A stretch of 64,000 nt of DNA from Echinarachnius parma. Taxonomy: Eukaryota; Echinodermata; Echinoidea; Clypeasteroida; Echinarachniidae. Under the pieces are notes generated by a model. That model was not told the origin of the DNA and did not search any database. It worked only from the letters and a program-made list of their open reading frames with translations. The position numbers and the translations under genes were made by a program. This document shows, piece after piece, positions 10,501-25,500 of this stretch (position 1 is its first letter; every line of letters starts with the position of its first letter). The stretch is taken from contig JBAMJV010009314.1 in assembly GCA_037951105.1 (NCBI GenBank), positions 1 through 64,000 of the forward strand, in the 5' to 3' direction.

Positions 10501-13500
10501 AATTTGCAACAACTTTTGTAACAATTGTGTTTTCAATATGGTATTTCCTAGATATCAATGAATGTGCAAGCAACCCCTGCAAACATGGGAACTGCAGTGC
10601 TGGCCAGGACAGTTTCTCCTGTGACTGCGATCCTGGATGGGGTGGTGGCTTCTGCAACATCAGTGCAGGTGAACACTTATTTCTCAAACGCTTTGCTGAG
10701 TGCCTACAATTGATGTTGGGAATTTCAAGTGAATTGTGGTTATAAGATTTACCCTTAACAGATACATACATTTATACTCTCAAACTTGCCATTGACATTA
10801 ACGCTGATGCATTCTTCACAGTTATCTTGAATATTTGTTGGGATATGCACTAGGCATATTATCATTTTGTTTTCATGTTAGTCATTTTTTCCTGATTGAT
10901 ATTGCAGTTGTTCTATTCAAACAAACAAGAAAATAATAAGAACCAACATTCAAGATCAGTTGTATAGAAATAAAACTATCGTGTCATTAAAAGGAATCTA
11001 ATTACTTTGTTGACATGTGCAAAACGAGATGAGTGGTTGTATTGTTGTTACCTGATATGTCCACTTGGTGTTGTGTACAAATTCCAAGTTAAATGGACTG
11101 TATATGGTCGAGTAATGAGCAAAAATGCAGCAAAGTGAAATTCACTAACTGATTGCACTCACTTTGCACACGGTTCTGACGATCCATTAGATAATTTGAC
11201 ATCTAAAAACTTCAATCGTAAATATCTTTATAACGAAAGGGAAATTTGAAAAACCGAAACCTGTCCCATGCTTTTTGCGTTAATACGAATACAACAAGGT
11301 ATGAGGGAACCGCTCGAATTCCAATTAATTGGAATTGGATAATGTTACTAAGTCCCTTTAATTTTATTTTTCCGATATCTTTGGATGTGCAAGTAATGTG
11401 TGGAAATCAACAATCAATAGTTATAGTTTAATTGATAACAAAGGAAAGAACATTGTCTCAAATTGTATTTCATAGATATGAATGAATGTGCAAGCAACCC
11501 TTGTGATCACGGGAATTGTACCGATGGCCAGGGCGGTTTCTCCTGTGACTGCGATCCTGGATGGGCCGGTGACTTCTGCAATATCAGTGCAGGTGAACAC
11601 TCAAAATTTATATAACTTTTAATTCGTTCGCGATCTGTAAAAGAACTACATCCACTATAATTAACTCATTGCCTACGGGATCCTTGTGGGTCTTGGCAAT
11701 GCCAACATGCAATAAAGTAAGCAACAAGAGAGCGTATTCCCTGATTTATAAGTACTTTGAATTAAACAGTACTTTTTTGACAAGACATTGATCGAGGGAA
11801 GATTAAATTTGGTAAATTACAATTTTCTCTTCAATACAGTGCGTATAAAAAAAACGTTACACTTTTGAAAAATCTGTCAAAATTACATTTCAAAATATTT
11901 AGAAGATTTGTTTATGTCGATAGATGCCCAATAGTCTCATCTATTAAGTGCCACTAACAAAACAAATTTTCGTTCACGCTTTGGCGAACACTGACTGTTT
12001 TTGTCCAGAGTGTGACAAATGACTTGCGCCAAATTGAAAGAGGAGGGAAATCTAAACCAGAAGTCCGAATAAGTACTCCCATTCAAACAAATTGCTCTTT
12101 GCCATAATTTTAATGATTTCATTGCTTTATGCCAGAAAATTCCTAGACTATCATAACATAATCCTAAATGTATGCAAAAGAGCAATTTGTTTAAATGGGA
12201 GTACTTATTCAGATTGGCGCAAGTCATTTTTCACACTCTGGACAAAAACGGTCAGTGCTCACCCAAGCGTGAACAGAAATTTGTTTTGTTATTGGCACTT
12301 GATAGAAGCGACTATTGGGCATCTATGAACATGAACAAATCTTCTATACATTTTGAAATGTAATTGTGAAAATGTTTTCAAAAGTGTAATGTTTTTTTGT
12401 ATACGCACGGTATGCTATTTCCTAGATATCAATGAGTGTGCAAGCAACCCCTGCGTTCATGGGAACTGTACCGATGACCAGGACAGTTTTTCCTGTGACT
12501 GCGATCCTGGATGGGGCGGTGGCTTTTGTAATATCAATACAGGTGAACAGTCATTTCTGAAAATTTTCGCTGAGTGATGCATTTGATGTTGATAATTTCA
12601 AATCGATTGTGCTGTTACGATTTCCCCTGAAAAAAACATTTTAATGTATATTCTTAAACGTTTTAATGTCATTGACGGTGATGTATAAGTCGCAAGATGA
12701 TATTTGAAGGGATAGTTGAATTCTGGTAAAGAAAGTACAAACCTGCCCCATTACATTACAAACTAATAGTTATAAATCCACCATGCTCGAAAGGAAAACA
12801 AAATTACAAATAACTAAGTAAAAAGCCTGTTATCATTAAAAAAGGACCGTTTAAACTCAAAAGGGTTTTGTACAAAACATATGGAAGTATCATCTTTTCT
12901 AAAAAAAGAGAATACATTGGTTATGTTGGTCTTGTTTTCATGTTAACTATTTGTTTTGGGGGTCAAAATAGTTAGAAATGAACGAAAGAACAAAAACAAT
13001 AGACATAATAAAAAAAATAATTAGGAAATCGCATAATAAAAGTATAAACACAACAGAGAACATAAGGAACAACCTGGCTCATCCAAACAAAATGTGTTGC
13101 ATTAGTATTCCAAAGGGTCTAAAGAATATATCTAGTACAAACAAATGATTACAGGGGATTACCAGGTAAAGAACAACAAATAATTTTAAGTTTTGGTACC
13201 CCTCTGTGATATCAAATAAATACCCAACATTTTGCAAAGGTTTGTGTAATTCACAAAGTTCCATAAGAAATGCATTTCATTTCCACCACTTACGAAACCA
13301 CTATTGTTTTCTTGTTCCGTACTCGCCAAACATTTGCGAGTTCTATTCACGCGTATGTTTGGAGACAATATAATCCCGGACGATTCGTTCGCCCTGGAAA
13401 AAGGTAGTCTTCATAAACCCCTTTTTAATTGAGGAAAATAGTCGCGGTAACGTCCAGACGTTGTCAGGATGACATTCTACCGCGTTTGTATTAAAAAGGT

Positions 13501-16500
13501 CCGATCAGGGTAACATCCTGACAACAGCGCGGTAGGATTCGACCTAGTCGGGCTAGGGTAATAGCGCGGTAACGTCCAGACGTTACCAGGATGTTAAGCT
13601 GATAAACATTGTATTAAAAAGCGCGCAGAATGTTACCCGGGTAGAGGACGTCATGGCCGTAAAAAGTGTAAACAATTTCCCGCTAACGTATACCAGCGCG
13701 CGCCGATTAGCACATGTCACGCCAGCTGGTCGCATGATGAGAGAGGTGCGGTTGCTATAGTAACCTACCCGTGTGACTCAGAGAAACACCTTTGATTAAA
13801 ACGCTGCACAACCTATCGCGGCGTATTTTACGACCCTTTTACGACCCGACCTCCACGAAATCCTACTCGGGTAAAAGCGAGGTAGAAAACAAGTTCTCCA
13901 ATTAAAAAGGGGTTATACATGCAGACCCATATACACATAATGTATTAAGGTTGCGTTTTCCAATTATGTATTTTGTTTAATGTGGAAACATATTTTCTGA
14001 ACTTGTTGATGATGGACTACTAAAGATGTTACCTTTAATTTATAACAATATTATTTTTGGGTGGTGGTACCCTTTAATTCACAAAGATATTTGATTTATG
14101 GGCAAAAATATAAATGTTCTGACTTTATTTGCATAAATTACCATAAGTATACAAATGACTGAATGTTTTATAAAAAATTATTTGACATGCGTGCAAATTT
14201 TCACGGCCATCGGGCATTTCACGGCCGAGGCCCTGGAAGGGGGGGGGGGGGGGCATAATTTCCCGGCCGTAGAAAGACTTCGAATAGCCCGGCCTGTTTA
14301 GGGTTAACATACTGAAAAAAACATATAAGCTTTACAAATACAAACATAGTGACGTTAAAAAAACAGTATATGCATTGATACCATGATAACATTTCAATAT
14401 TATAGTTGAAGCAAGTAATATCGGTAATGACATATTATGTACCTTCACCCAGATATTGAACCGTACTCCGGGTCATTTCTTCGTCATTCGGAGAGATTAG
14501 GTATGACACTCTTTATTCTGATCATGGTTGACATGTGTACTATTCGTGTGCCATTGCATTGAACAATCCAAGCAGTTTGATAGTGCATCTAAACAAAATT
14601 ACCTTGTAGATTTGTTGTTGGAATCGAAAATATAATGAAGTAAATCAAGATAATCGATAATGTTACGATTGAATACATTGACGAAGATGTTGATAAAAAA
14701 CTGTCGTAGGCTTGCACAAACAACTCAATGTCTTGTTCTTTTGAAGGTTTTCCTCTGGGACTTGCGTCTTATGCCATCCCTGATGCCAGTCTGACCGCAT
14801 CGAACGAGGAAACTGATCGGCATGGAGCTAGACGGGGACGATTGAATGTGGTTCCTTCTGCTGATAAACAGAGGGGAGCATGGTGCGCAGGCAAGAGAGA
14901 TGCAAACCAATGGATCCAGGTTGGAATATCTTCTAATTTGATCATATTATAGGAAACCTGTGGATGTCCGCATAATACATCTGAATATTAGTCAAAAGTT
15001 TAGTTTGTAAAGTAGTAGATTGTAATTTTTTTTCCTCAAATTATCGAACGTATTTGTTGGGTATTGAAAAGTATACTGTTTATGTTTATAGTTGCCTATT
15101 TCAAACATATATTTTTGCTTTGTTAAGATATTCTTGATTTGACTGTACACGTCATATTTATTTAACCGGAATAAAGTTGTACATGAGGTGTATTTTAAAT
15201 TTCACATTTGGTTTATGACAATAATTTTGTTTAAAAATCGACCGTCAATTTACATTTATGCAACTGATTCTAAATACAAAATACAATTCAAACAGTTGAA
15301 CGTATATCACCATGATATAATTGACATAAAAGCAGCGGTTTGACAAACTAGTCAAAACGTTAGCATTTTGCACAGTTTTGATAGCTTTTCAAATTGCGTA
15401 TACCGTATATATACCGTATGTTAAAAGTTACGACAAAATCAAATGTTAGAATATTATCATTGTCTGCTTTCTCAGGTTGATCTTGGTTTTACCTATCAAG
15501 TCGTGGCCTTGGCAACACAAGGACGTCAGGAAGTTGACGAATGGGTGACAAGCTATATGGTCACCTACGGCATGGATGGTGTGACCTTTGACACGGTTCA
15601 AAATAGCTCTGGATCACCTATGGTAGGTGTTATTTGTATAGTTTATTGCAACATCAGTACATCACAATGAATAGATTCTGTTCAGTAATCTGGTGCTCAT
15701 GAATTACTGTTTTTACTTAAAGGGGACCACCAGGCAAAGGACAACACATTATTATATGTTTTGGTACCGTTTTGTGATATCAAATAGATACTCAACATTT
15801 TGCAAAGGGTTGTGTGATTCATAAACAAAGCAATTAATTTCCACCACTTACGGAACCACTGCTATTTCCTGGTTCCACACGGGCCAAGCATTTGCGAGTG
15901 CGCCAATGCTTTCACGCGTACGTCAATAGAATCCCGGATTATTCGTTCGCTCTGATCAGAGCGCCCTGGCTCTGCGCACATGTAGTCTACGCAATTCAGA
16001 CCGCATGAACGCATGGTTGAGAATGGTGATGCGTTTTCCAATTATATATTTTTTTCTGAAAACATATTTTTGTGAACTTGTTGAAGGACTGGAATACTTA
16101 AGATGTTACCTTTCTATAATAAGAATACTATTTTTGGGTGGTGGTACCCTTTAATAGGGCTTCGTTGCTATACCCTGGACTTTATCTATATATTGGGTGA
16201 TATCACATGTTATATGTTTGTGAATGTTAGTAACTAAACCGTATAAATTATCAGAATAGTTGTAATTAAATGATGCTTGACTGTAAGGAAAACATAATTA
16301 TAAACAGCTAACAAGATACAGGGCTGTTGTGATTTTAAAAGCGGCAGTTAACCCACACGGGCGCCCTCCAAACCCCTGTTAGTTTCAATCATTTGCTTGT
16401 TTTAACAAATGTGAATGTGATGTTTCGCTAAAAAATTGTTTAAATAAAGAAATCATCAAAAGAATCAGATAGCCATTTTGTTTCATGTCAGAAATGTGTA

Positions 16501-19500
16501 TTTTGTTTAAGTATTGAATGAGTATTGGGCACCAACATTTATTCCAATCGGAAACATGCGTATTCCAGCTGTTCAGGAACCGAATTATTCAAACAAATTT
16601 GTATTCTGTCTTTAAAATTGTGTCTCTTTTTAAATTTTGCACTTAGATTTTCATTACCTCACAACTTATAGTTTATTGAAGCGCCCTCCAAACAGAAATT
16701 CTATTACCCGTTTAATCATATTTGAATGGTAATGATAGTACAAATGGTAGTAATTATACATGGTATAATAATGATAACGATGATGTTGAGGCATTAGTTC
16801 ATCTTACCGCGAAAAATAATATCTCATGTGCCCATCTTTAAACTATACACATTTTAAAGCTACATTTGTATGTATCGAGCAACTACCAGTCTCTTACAAT
16901 ACTTGATATGATTTTATATACTTAAGAATATTGATGTACATTTTGGCCGTCTCTAATAGGTCTTTTCAGGCAATGCTGATCGTGATTCGGTGGTTCGGAA
17001 CGCGTTCCCAGTCCCAGTAGTGTGCCGCTTCTTGCGTGTGCGTCCTGTTGCCTGGTACATCAATATTTGCATGAGAATGGAGCTTTACGGAAATGGCCCT
17101 ATCGAAAGTAATTAATACATGTATTTATTATCGTTTGGAATGCAACACAGGGTATTCAGCTATAGTACTTAAAGTATAAACTGTTACCGCTTTTTTTTCC
17201 AAAACCAATATAGCGATATGATCTATCAGTGTAGTACTATGAAAGCAAATGTTAATGTATCGTGGCCTACCTGCGTACCAAATTTGAAGATTTCGGTCAA
17301 TGGTTCATGAGATAAATAATGTGCGAGTGCGTGAATGATTATGCGAATAAATTGCGCTGTTTACATCACATAACTGTGGTTATATCGATAGTCAATTGTG
17401 TAACCCTTACCCTTTTGAATGTCATCTCTACCTTCGAAATTAATACTAAAGGTGTGATTTTTGTATTCGGTATGCGAATTAAGTATGCAATGTTGGCGTT
17501 AAGTATTTGGCGACAGTTTCATAGGTATGTATTTGTAAATTAGATTTGTACAGAAGTCTATTTGACTGTCGCGAATGTCTAGGGGCAGGTGTCCCGCAGG
17601 TGTACATGTGTCAAAGTGAATATAAATATTATTTTATTTAATATAAAATATATATTTTTGTGGAGGTGTTATGGCACGATCGGATAAGCGCTAGATTGCC
17701 AGGCACAGGCATGACAGGAGCCGGGTGCACTTTTAAGTAGCACATGCTGGAATACTCCCCAGGGAGTGGATAAAGTGCGCAATATAGTGCGGAAGTGTAT
17801 CAAAATGGCCGAGTTGTACATAGTAATATTCCTGATCCTTTCAGCACTGCTGCTGATTAGTTTGAAACGTATACCAATTTAAAAAAAATTAAGAGAAATG
17901 ATACATGTGTCTAAGAAGAATTGCACATGTTCCCGAAAATATATAGGACGTGTTCATGGTGTATTTATTATGTAAATATTCCGTTGGGCAATTTTCTGTA
18001 CTAAAATATTCCAGTATGAATTTAGACAGACCTCTTGGATATACATGTATCATTATCTCCATAGCAATATATCTCATATAATTACAGCCCTGTCGAAATT
18101 CATACTTCGATAATTTGCCTCCCCAAATTCCCGGAGACTTACGTACAACAACAGACACACTTTCTACATTACTGGGAACATGTAGAAACATGTAAGGAAT
18201 ATATCAGAAAGGAAACAAAAGAAAAGTTAGTCGAGATAATATTATGTGCAATCGATTCTATATTCCAGGATGTGCAATCGAATACTGTGATCACGGATAC
18301 TGTCCAGATGGCCAAGAGAATTTCTTCTGTGTCTGCGATTCTGGATGGGGAGGTGATTTCTGCAACATCAGTACAGGTAAAACCCTTTTCTCAAACACAT
18401 CATTCAGTGAAACAATCGATGCTGCTCATTTTAAATACATGTCATTCTCGAGAATTAACTTTAAAATATTTTCATTTATATTAAAAAACTGTTGAATGCA
18501 AAATAACATTATTGGGAAACGCCCAACACAAAGTAAAACAGTCATTGTGTGTTTTGTCATGCACATAATTATATGCAGCAGATATGAGCAAAATACCTGG
18601 GCTGACATCGTTTAAAATCATGGAAAATGTGAAATCAAAATCATTGGAAGTGGCACTACCTCTTGTTATTTACACAATATATGCTTGACCCTAGTTAGGC
18701 CGGGGCCATTATGTCTCCCTTCATTCCGCATTTGTTTCCGATAGTTCGAGATCTTTTAAAACAAATTTTTCGAAAATCTGACGAACTGTTATGAAATCTC
18801 GTGACCCTATTTTGTCTTTGCATGTCAGCCAGAAGATTGCTCATTTTCGTGATTTGTGTCCCTAACAAACGACACCCATGTTTGACGATTGATTTTTCAA
18901 TGATCAAGACGTTTTTATTAGAATTTTACACCACCGGAAGGCCTATATTCTTCCATATGACGCCATACAGATCGTCAAAACATGACTGATTAAAGACAAT
19001 CTGAAGTGGTAATGTCCGAAACCCGATTGTTCAAAACAATAGACGGCTGTTACATTTGATTCATATAGATTTGTAATGTAACATTGCATTCATTCAGCAA
19101 GCACATTGTTTATTGATTTAATTCATGTTTAACATAATGATAATTATATTAATCATGTCGCTATGCGATAAAGAGCAAAGATAGACTAAGAAACAAGTAT
19201 AAAACATATAACTGAAATTAACTGCACGTTTCCATTCATACGTTTTCCCTGAAAAGGGGAGACAGAATCTTGCCTGACAATGCAGCTAAACACAGAGCGG
19301 AACGTTCTAATATATGTCTAAGTCGTCTATCATGTTGATCGATTGTTTCGGACAATGCCACTGCAGACTGTCTTTAAAGGGGTAATGCAGTTTTTGTAAG
19401 GTTGAGCTTTAGTATCCAAAACCTGCACAAGAACACTACAAAATAACCACCATATCTAAAGGTATAGAAATGTACAAACGAATTACTAACAAGCCTGTTA

Positions 19501-22500
19501 TCATTCAAAAAGAGCCATTAAACCACATTAACAAGCATTGGTTTCAACCATTTTTATTCAACGGTTTACATGTGATGTTTTGTTGAAATAGTGATTAGAT
19601 AGAGAAATCATGATTTCAAAACCTCTTTATAAAATATGTTAAGAAGGCACTTTTTTATTTTGTTTTAATCAAAGAATTCATCTGGGCCTCAGGTTGATTC
19701 TAATCTGATATTTTATTGCTATTTCAGCCATTTCTGAACCGACTTTGATCAAAGAAAGTTTATCCTGCCATTGAAATTATATTCTCTTTCAGATCTTACA
19801 CTCAGATGTTACCTCACACAAATATTATTTCGTGCAGCGCCCTATACCAAAGCTGAACTACCCATTTTATCAGTCATGCTTGATGTTTTCGTAATCGTTC
19901 ATTTACTTTATTGTCATTGATAATTTTACCCATCAAACTTGGAATTTATTCTTTAGAAAAAAACAACACTCTGTATACTAGTGGCCATTTCATTATATAT
20001 AACAACTAAATGTTTGAACAAGTGTCATGTCTCTTTTGGGGTTGACTGTATATACAGGGTCCGCGGAACCGGGGGGGGGGGGGGGGGGGGGGGCTGCAGC
20101 CCACCACTTTTTGGGCTTAAAACAAACAAATACATAAGCACAAAATAATAAAACAACCTAAATGTGGTCAGCCCCCCCCCCCCCCCCCTCCACTTTCAAA
20201 ACCACTTTGCAATTCTTAAGAATATCTTGTGGTTAGCGCTCGTTTGAACACGCAAAACTCGTGGTTATCTTGTGGTTTCCAAACCACAAGATAACCACAA
20301 GATACTTGTAAGATTTTGCGCAGAATGAGCGCGCGACTGCGCGCAGTCTATTTTGTTTACCGTCTGAACACAATCAGCTTCGAGACTCGTAGTTTGGGTT
20401 GACCTCATGACCGAGATATGCTTCCGGTGTGAAAACAAGTCAAGTGAGTGCGCGTGACCTCAAATGAGAAAGGTGCGCACACTACTTCCGGTTTTAATTC
20501 TTAAGAATTGCAACTCTCGAGAATTGGCATCGTTTGAAAACACATTTCGCAATTCTTAAGAGTTGCAATTCTTAAGAATTGGCTTTCATCGTGTGAATAC
20601 GGCTAATGATATCAGTAAATAGTGCGCCAATTTCATCTCACGAAGATGCAATCATCGCACAGTAGAAGAGCGCAGTAGAAAAGTAGGTTACGTACATCAA
20701 ATTATGATAATGAAGCATAATTTAAAGTAGCTGAGCGAAGAAATATCACAACATATCACGAAATAGACAAATTATACATGTACGGGAAGCTTATACCAAC
20801 CAGAACACAAATCATCTGCTCTTAAAGGGGACCACCAGGCAAAGGACAACACATTATCATATGTTTTGGTACCGTTTTGTGATATCAAATAGATACCCAA
20901 CATTTTGCAAAGGGTTGTGTAATTCATAAACAAAGCAATTAATTTCCACCACTTACGGAACCACGGCTATCTCGTGGTTCCACACAGGCCAGGCATTTGC
21001 GAGTGCGCCAATGCAATTCACGCGTACGTCAATAGAATCCCGGATGATTCGTTCACTCTGCATAGAGCGCCGCTGGCTCTGCTCGCATAATAGTCTGCGC
21101 ATTCAGACCGCATGACCGCATGGCTGAGAATGGTGATGCGTTTTCCAATTATATATTTTTTCTGAAAACATATTTTTGTGAACTTATTGAAGGAATGGAA
21201 TACTAAAGATGTTACCTTTCTATGAAAAGATTATTATTTTTGGGTGGTGGTACCCTTTAAGTCTTGAAATATCAATGAAACGCGATAAGAAGCGTGTTTC
21301 CAAGACCCTTCTCAGAACTTCTATATGGCTTGAAACGGGAATTACCGAGTACGGGATAATGACGTCACACGTGCGAGTCCTCCGCCTAGAGCGTAGAGCG
21401 AGGCGTATACAACTGTGTATTAAAGGGAGAGATCCTCTTTCGCAAGCCAAAATTCAAAAGAGTGCCAGATCGGTATGCATGACCCCTACGTGACCCGCGC
21501 TAGCTACGTGACCCGCGCATAAGTACTAATGTGTGAGCGTTTACCAAGCAAAATACCCAAACATCGCTTAAACTGACTACATGCAATTATATATTCTTTA
21601 TTTTTTAGATCTTTTTTCCGTGACATACGTTAACAAATGTCGGCTTCACAATACCTTTATTAGAATTAGTACTATTGTTGTAATATTATGCTAAATCAGT
21701 TGAACTCCTTTATTGACCGATATATAGTTTAAATGGAGGGACGCATTCGTTTTTCATTCGTAGAATCCAAATTAGAGGGCTGTTCGCTCTGATTTTTTTT
21801 GTGCGTGTTACATTGATCCCCATCCGTCAACTGAAAGCTGTTCAGACGTTTTGTAAAAGTGGACCTGTCCCTTTAAAACCCTCACAAGAAGTTCCGCAAT
21901 TCAAGTTTGAGCGTTCATATCTCTCATGTTATTTTATTACCGTTCATGAGTTTAGTATAATTGGAAGGCTTGTATTCCCCACTTTAAACTGATATGACAT
22001 TTGTCATGAATATGTTATCATGGAATGCGCATGACACCCGAATATGGGGCAAAGTCAAAAGAAAATCTGAAGTCACCCTTGGTCAAACATTTGGGCAGTC
22101 TTTTACATGACATTTCTCTAGGTAACTATGGTTAAACTTGCAGGGGACACATAGACAAGCTTCATGCCTGTAATACAGACCAGTATGATAATGCTCTCAT
22201 AACCTGGCCCTGTTTTATTGACAAATTTGTATTTCCAGAGTTTGTTCATAACAATAAAGTTGAATAATGTCATAATTTACAACGCTTACTATCATTTCAG
22301 TCGAATGGTGTTATGTGGTCCTCCATTGTTTTGCTATTTTTGAAAACAGACCTTGCTAGTGTTAATTGACCATGGCATTTCATGTATGAACGATTACACC
22401 TTTAATTTATATTCTGCCTGTAGAGGAATACATTCCCTTTAATTTGATATATGATCATGTACACTTTATTGTACATTAATATGAAATAGATCAACTTGTA

Positions 22501-25500
22501 CAAGTGTCCAGTTTCTTTTTTTGCGGAGTAATTATAGACATGACGGTGAATCTTGAGCATACCTTTGCATGTTATGATGTCATGTAGTTCAAATAACGGT
22601 GTATATGTAATTAATATTCGCAAGTAAATAGTACTAGTAGTAGAAGTCTTTTTAGTGACTTTATACTGAAGAATGAATTCATGGTATTTTCCGACTCGTC
22701 CTCTTCCTTCTATCTCTCCTACATCCCCATCATCATCATCATAATGATAATGATAATAATCATCATCATCATCACTATCACTATACCAATGACATTATAT
22801 TTTGTGGAGCTGTTTACATCAACTTTGATGTCTACATTTCCTCCTCAAGATCAGACATTGTGATGAGAATACTTAGCGTTCGGGTGGTATACACATACAC
22901 CTACAGTATACACGAAGCCGACGGGCTTGGGAGTGCTCTCATGCGCTCTTCACACATGTTGCGTCATTAATTTCACCCGCACACAGCGGGCTGACCAAGG
23001 GCGAAAAACGGGTCGAAATGTCATCACTTTTGATAGCAGATTAATCAATTCTGTGACAATTTTTGACAAATATATGAATTATTATGAAGAATGTAACATT
23101 TCATTTGCAATGATGCCAACATTATTTAGGTAACAAGCATTTTTAAACCTTCGCTCAGGTACTTTATCGATCATAATTATCTACATTGAGTTATACATTT
23201 ATAAGGCTAACAAAATCAAGTCAATGTCTTGTTCTTTTAAAGATCTTCCACTTGTACTCGAGTCTAATGCCATATTTGATGAATTATATGCAGGCGCGCC
23301 GGAAGCAGTTTTGGATTGGGGGGGCAAAACCCTAAGGGGGCTCACGATTTATGTCTTTAGGGGCTCATGCCCAACCGCACTCACAGGCAGTGGCGTAGCG
23401 ACGGGGGGGGGGGGGGGGCAGGGGCGGATCTAGCTTTTTGCTAAGGAGGGGGGGGGGGGGGGGGGGGTTTGACCCAATGACGATGTGGAGCATCGTCCAG
23501 CGGCAATTTTGTTTTTTGCTATTTTGAACCCCCCTAAGTGATTTTTTTCACTTTCGTCCACTAGCCGCGAAGCGGCGAATTTTTTTTTGCTATTTTGAAT
23601 CCCCGTAAGTGATTTTTGTTCACCTTTTTTTTCACTTTCGTCCACAAGCCGCGTAGCGGCGATTTTTTTTTGCTATTTTGAACCCCCGTAAGTGATTTCT
23701 TGTCACTTTTTTTTTTACTTTCGTCCATGAGCCGTGAATTATTTTCGCTATTTTGAACCCCCGTAGGTGATTTTTTTTCACTTTTTGTTTCACTTTTTTC
23801 ACTGATACATTTTCACTTTGCAGCCCAAGGGGGGGGGGGGGGGGAAGGGTTAAACCCCCTAAACCCCCCGTAGATCCGCCACTGGGGAGGGAGGGGGGGG
23901 GGAGGGCACCCCCCAATAATTTGGAATAAACAATAGAAAACATAAGGGGACATTTTTTTGAAAAACAAAGAAATACATAAGGTGTGGGGCCCCCCCCCCC
24001 CCAATAATTTTGGGACTTGCAATCGGGTGCATAAAAACATGATCCAACAACATAGCGTACAGCCAAAAATGAGCCCCGAGGGAGCGAAGCGACCGAGGGC
24101 TTGGGCCGAGCCAGAGGGGGTGGGTTTGGGAGGGGGTATCCCCCTCCCACGGGGAAGATTTTGAATTTATATACTTGAAATGGTGCAATCTGGTGCATAA
24201 AACATAAATAATATGCCACATTTGTATGATCCAACATCATAGCTTACATCCAAAAATGAGTCCCGAGGGAGCGAAGCGACCGAGGGCGAAGCGATCGAGG
24301 GCTGGGGCAGAGCCAGACGGGGAGGGTTTGGGAGGGGGCATCCCTCTCCCACGGGGAAGATTTTGCATTTATATACTTGAAATAGTGCAATTTGGTGCAC
24401 GTCACACAAACAGCCAGAGCAATAACAGTCGACACATGAACTACGCAAGTTACACAACAAACTGAGATTATTTATTTGCGAAAACTTTAAATGGATGTAT
24501 AACTTAGATTCTAAATGTTATAATTAACAAGTATTGCTGATACATACAATGTTTTCTTTTCCTTTTTCTTTCTTTTCTTTTTTTTTTTTGAGGGGGGGGG
24601 GGCTTTTTGGGGGGGCAAAAACGCGTTTTGCCCCCCCACTTTTTGGATTGGGGGGGGCGGCCGCCCCCCCTGCCCCCCCACTTCCGGCGCCTATGATTAT
24701 ATGTGTATCATGCCAACAAAAACAAGTCAATGTTGTGTTCTTTCGAAGGTTTTCCTCTGGGACTTGTATCTTATGCCATCCCTGATGCCAGTCTGACCGC
24801 ATCGAGCGAGGACACTGAGCAGCATGGAGCTAGACGGGGACGAGTGCATGTGGGTCGTTCTACCGATGGACAGAGGGGAGCATGGTGCGCAGGCATGAGA
24901 GACGCAAACCAATGGATCCAGGTTAGATTATCTTTTTATTTAATCATACTATAGGAAACCTGTGGATGTCAGCATAATACATCTGAACATAAGTCAAAAC
25001 TTTAGTTTGTACAGTAGTAGATTGTACATTTTTTTTCCCCTCAAATTATCGAACGTATTTTGTTGGTATTGAAAAGTATAATGTTTATTTATATATTTGC
25101 TTATTTCAAATATATTGTTTTACTTTGCTTAGATATTTCTTAATTGACTGTACACGTCAAATTTATTTAACCTGAATTAAGTTTTACGTGAGATGTATTT
25201 TAAATTTCACATTTGTTTTGTGACATTAATTTTGTTTAACCATGTCGGACTAAATCGACCGTCAATTTAAATTCATGCAATTAATTTTATATACAAAATA
25301 CTATTCAAACAGTTGAAGGTATATACCACCATGATATAATTAACATAACGGCAGCGGTTTGACAAACTAGTCAAAATGTTAGCATTTTACACAGTTTTGA
25401 TAGCTTTTCAAATGCGTATATATGTTAAAAGTTACCACAAAATCAAATGTTATAATATTAAGATTGTCTGCTTTTTCAGGTTGATCTCGCTTTTACCTAT

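Noticed and set aside
11937..12363. Open frames of 60-96 codons in intron 9
   Set aside because: They lie in the two arms of a hairpin element and mirror each other.
14731..14746. In-frame upstream extension MSCSFE of F5/8C exon 11, which would supply the missing Cys
   Set aside because: No acceptor upstream gives phase 1; the acceptor at TTTTGAAG does, and it is conserved in all three copies.
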